DNA of 5,461 bases from Flavobacterium psychrophilum (GTDB lineage Bacteria > Bacteroidota > Bacteroidia > Flavobacteriales > Flavobacteriaceae): the NCBI GenBank assembly GCA_945861915.1, contig CAMAWK010000154.1, forward strand, positions 1 to 5,461. Reading direction: 5' to 3'. The notes below the pieces were generated by a model. The model searched no databases. It saw only the letters and a list, made by a program, of their open reading frames with translations, and was not told the DNA's origin. A program made the translations under genes and the position numbers. Numbering within the stretch: the first letter of the stretch is position 1; each line of letters begins with the position of its first letter. Shown here piece by piece: positions 5,083 through 5,461 of this stretch.

Positions 5083-5104
5083 TGATTTTTAATAAATGAT
5101 ATTC

Positions 5105-5130
5105 AAACTCTCACTTTGTGAGAGTTTTTT
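5105..5130 (+). terminator. Intrinsic terminator after rpmF
   Basis: A 10-bp perfect stem, AAACTCTCAC (5105-5114) and GTGAGAGTTT (5118-5127), has a three-base TTT loop and ends in a run of six Ts (5125-5130). It lies 22 bp after the rpmF stop, closing the DUF177-rpmF operon and separating it from fabH. Confidence 0.88.
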
Positions 5131-5173
5131 ATTGTTTACAATTTACATATAAAATAAGGAGATATAAAACAGT

Positions 5174-5181
5174 TACGTTTG
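5174..5181 (+). promoter_or_regulatory. Candidate -7 promoter element of fabH
   Basis: TACGTTTG is a perfect match to TAnnTTTG after the rpmF terminator, 71 bp before the fabH ATG. No TTG is present at 17-23 bp upstream. The leader of about 65 bases would contain a CATT triple repeat (5218-5229). The gene needs a promoter here because the rpmF terminator is strong, but the exact one is uncertain. Confidence 0.4.
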
Positions 5182-5244
5182 TATTTTTTTGTATTTTTAT
5201 AGCCTTTAAAATTTTAACATTCATTCATTTGAATAGAATAAAAT

Positions 5245-5249
5245 AGGAG
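5245..5249 (+). promoter_or_regulatory. Shine-Dalgarno-like site before fabH
   Basis: AGGAG lies four bases before the fabH ATG at 5253. This is notable because the other genes in the window show no such site, and it supports the chosen start. Spacing is slightly short of the usual 5-9 bases. Confidence 0.5.
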
Positions 5250-5252
5250 AAA

Positions 5253-5461
5253 ATGAATAAAATAACAGCCGCAATAACAGCAGTTGGAGCCTATGTTCCC
5301 GAATATGTTTTAACAAATCAAATTTTAGAAACATTAGTAGATACAAATGATGAATGGATTACAACTCGAACAGGAATAAAAGAAAGACGAATTCTTAAAG
5401 ACGACACTAAAGGAACCTCTTTTTTAGCCATAAATGCAGCTTTAGACTTAATAAAAAAAGC
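5253..5461 (+). CDS. fabH: 3-oxoacyl-[acyl-carrier-protein] synthase III, N-terminal part (partial)
   Basis: The first 69 codons of a FabH-type ketoacyl-ACP synthase, which condenses acetyl-CoA (or a branched acyl-CoA) with malonyl-ACP to start fatty acid synthesis. The N-terminus [22 protein letters not shown] and the segment [19 protein letters not shown] (29-47) match the family closely; the tryptophan and arginine of [10 protein letters not shown] (W35, R39) correspond to the CoA-adenine contacts W32 and R36 of E. coli FabH. The catalytic Cys-His-Asn triad lies beyond the window. Flavobacteria make many iso-branched fatty acids, so a branched starter is likely but is inference. The gene follows rpmF as in many bacteria, but without plsX between and with its own transcription after the terminator. 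Confidence 0.95.
   Translation, partial: MNKITAAITAVGAYVPEYVLTNQILETLVDTNDEWITTRTGIKERRILKDDTKGTSFLAINAALDLIKK

Noticed and set aside
5156..5161. AAGGAG, a Shine-Dalgarno-like sequence in the rpmF-fabH gap
   Set aside because: No start codon with an open frame follows at a suitable distance.
1..5461. CRISPR arrays, insertion sequences, integration sites, phage genes
   Set aside because: No regularly spaced repeats, transposase-like frames or flanking duplications were seen. The tRNA has no duplicated 3' end nearby and no integrase gene beside it.

Overview
The window is an AT-rich chromosomal segment from a member of the Bacteroidota, most likely a Flavobacterium-like flavobacterium. Three things point there. 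The proteins (RbfA, riboflavin synthase, PdxA, DUF177, L32, FabH) have flavobacterial character. Sites matching the Bacteroidota promoter (-7 box TAnnTTTG, sometimes with a TTG about 17-23 bp upstream) precede most genes. Most starts lack a Shine-Dalgarno sequence. Taxonomy here is inference from sequence reading; no database was searched.

Layout. Positions 1-126 hold the C-terminal end of an AraC-type DNA-binding protein (+). It converges on a minus-strand pair, rbfA (1354-1746) followed by an FtsX/LolC-E-type ABC permease (143-1351). A perfect 12-bp hairpin at 119-155 separates the two and contains or touches both stop codons. Positions 1747-2032 are mostly non-coding and hold a possible 33-residue membrane peptide (1855-1956). 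A tRNA gene with a CAT anticodon lies at 2033-2106; its acceptor stem suggests the isoleucine-2 species. Downstream is a small secreted, proline-rich protein with a PID-CTERM-like sorting tail (2300-2536), preceded by a direct repeat of 21-bp period.

The right half is core metabolism. ribE (riboflavin synthase, -) and pdxA (vitamin B6 synthesis, +) diverge from a 58-bp gap with interlocked -7 elements. A strong promoter at 4267-4294 then drives the DUF177/YceD gene and rpmF (ribosomal protein L32), which end at a clear intrinsic terminator. fabH (fatty acid initiation) starts at 5253 and runs off the window. The yceD-rpmF-fabH order is a widespread bacterial arrangement linking ribosome and membrane lipid synthesis; plsX, which lies between rpmF and fabH in E. 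coli, is absent here.

Most of the window is ordinary housekeeping sequence. The items most worth a second look are the PID-CTERM mini-protein with its upstream direct repeat, the hairpin at the predicted 5' end of the DUF177-rpmF transcript, the interlocked ribE/pdxA promoters, and the candidate 33-residue peptide. I do not see a clear new multi-gene system.
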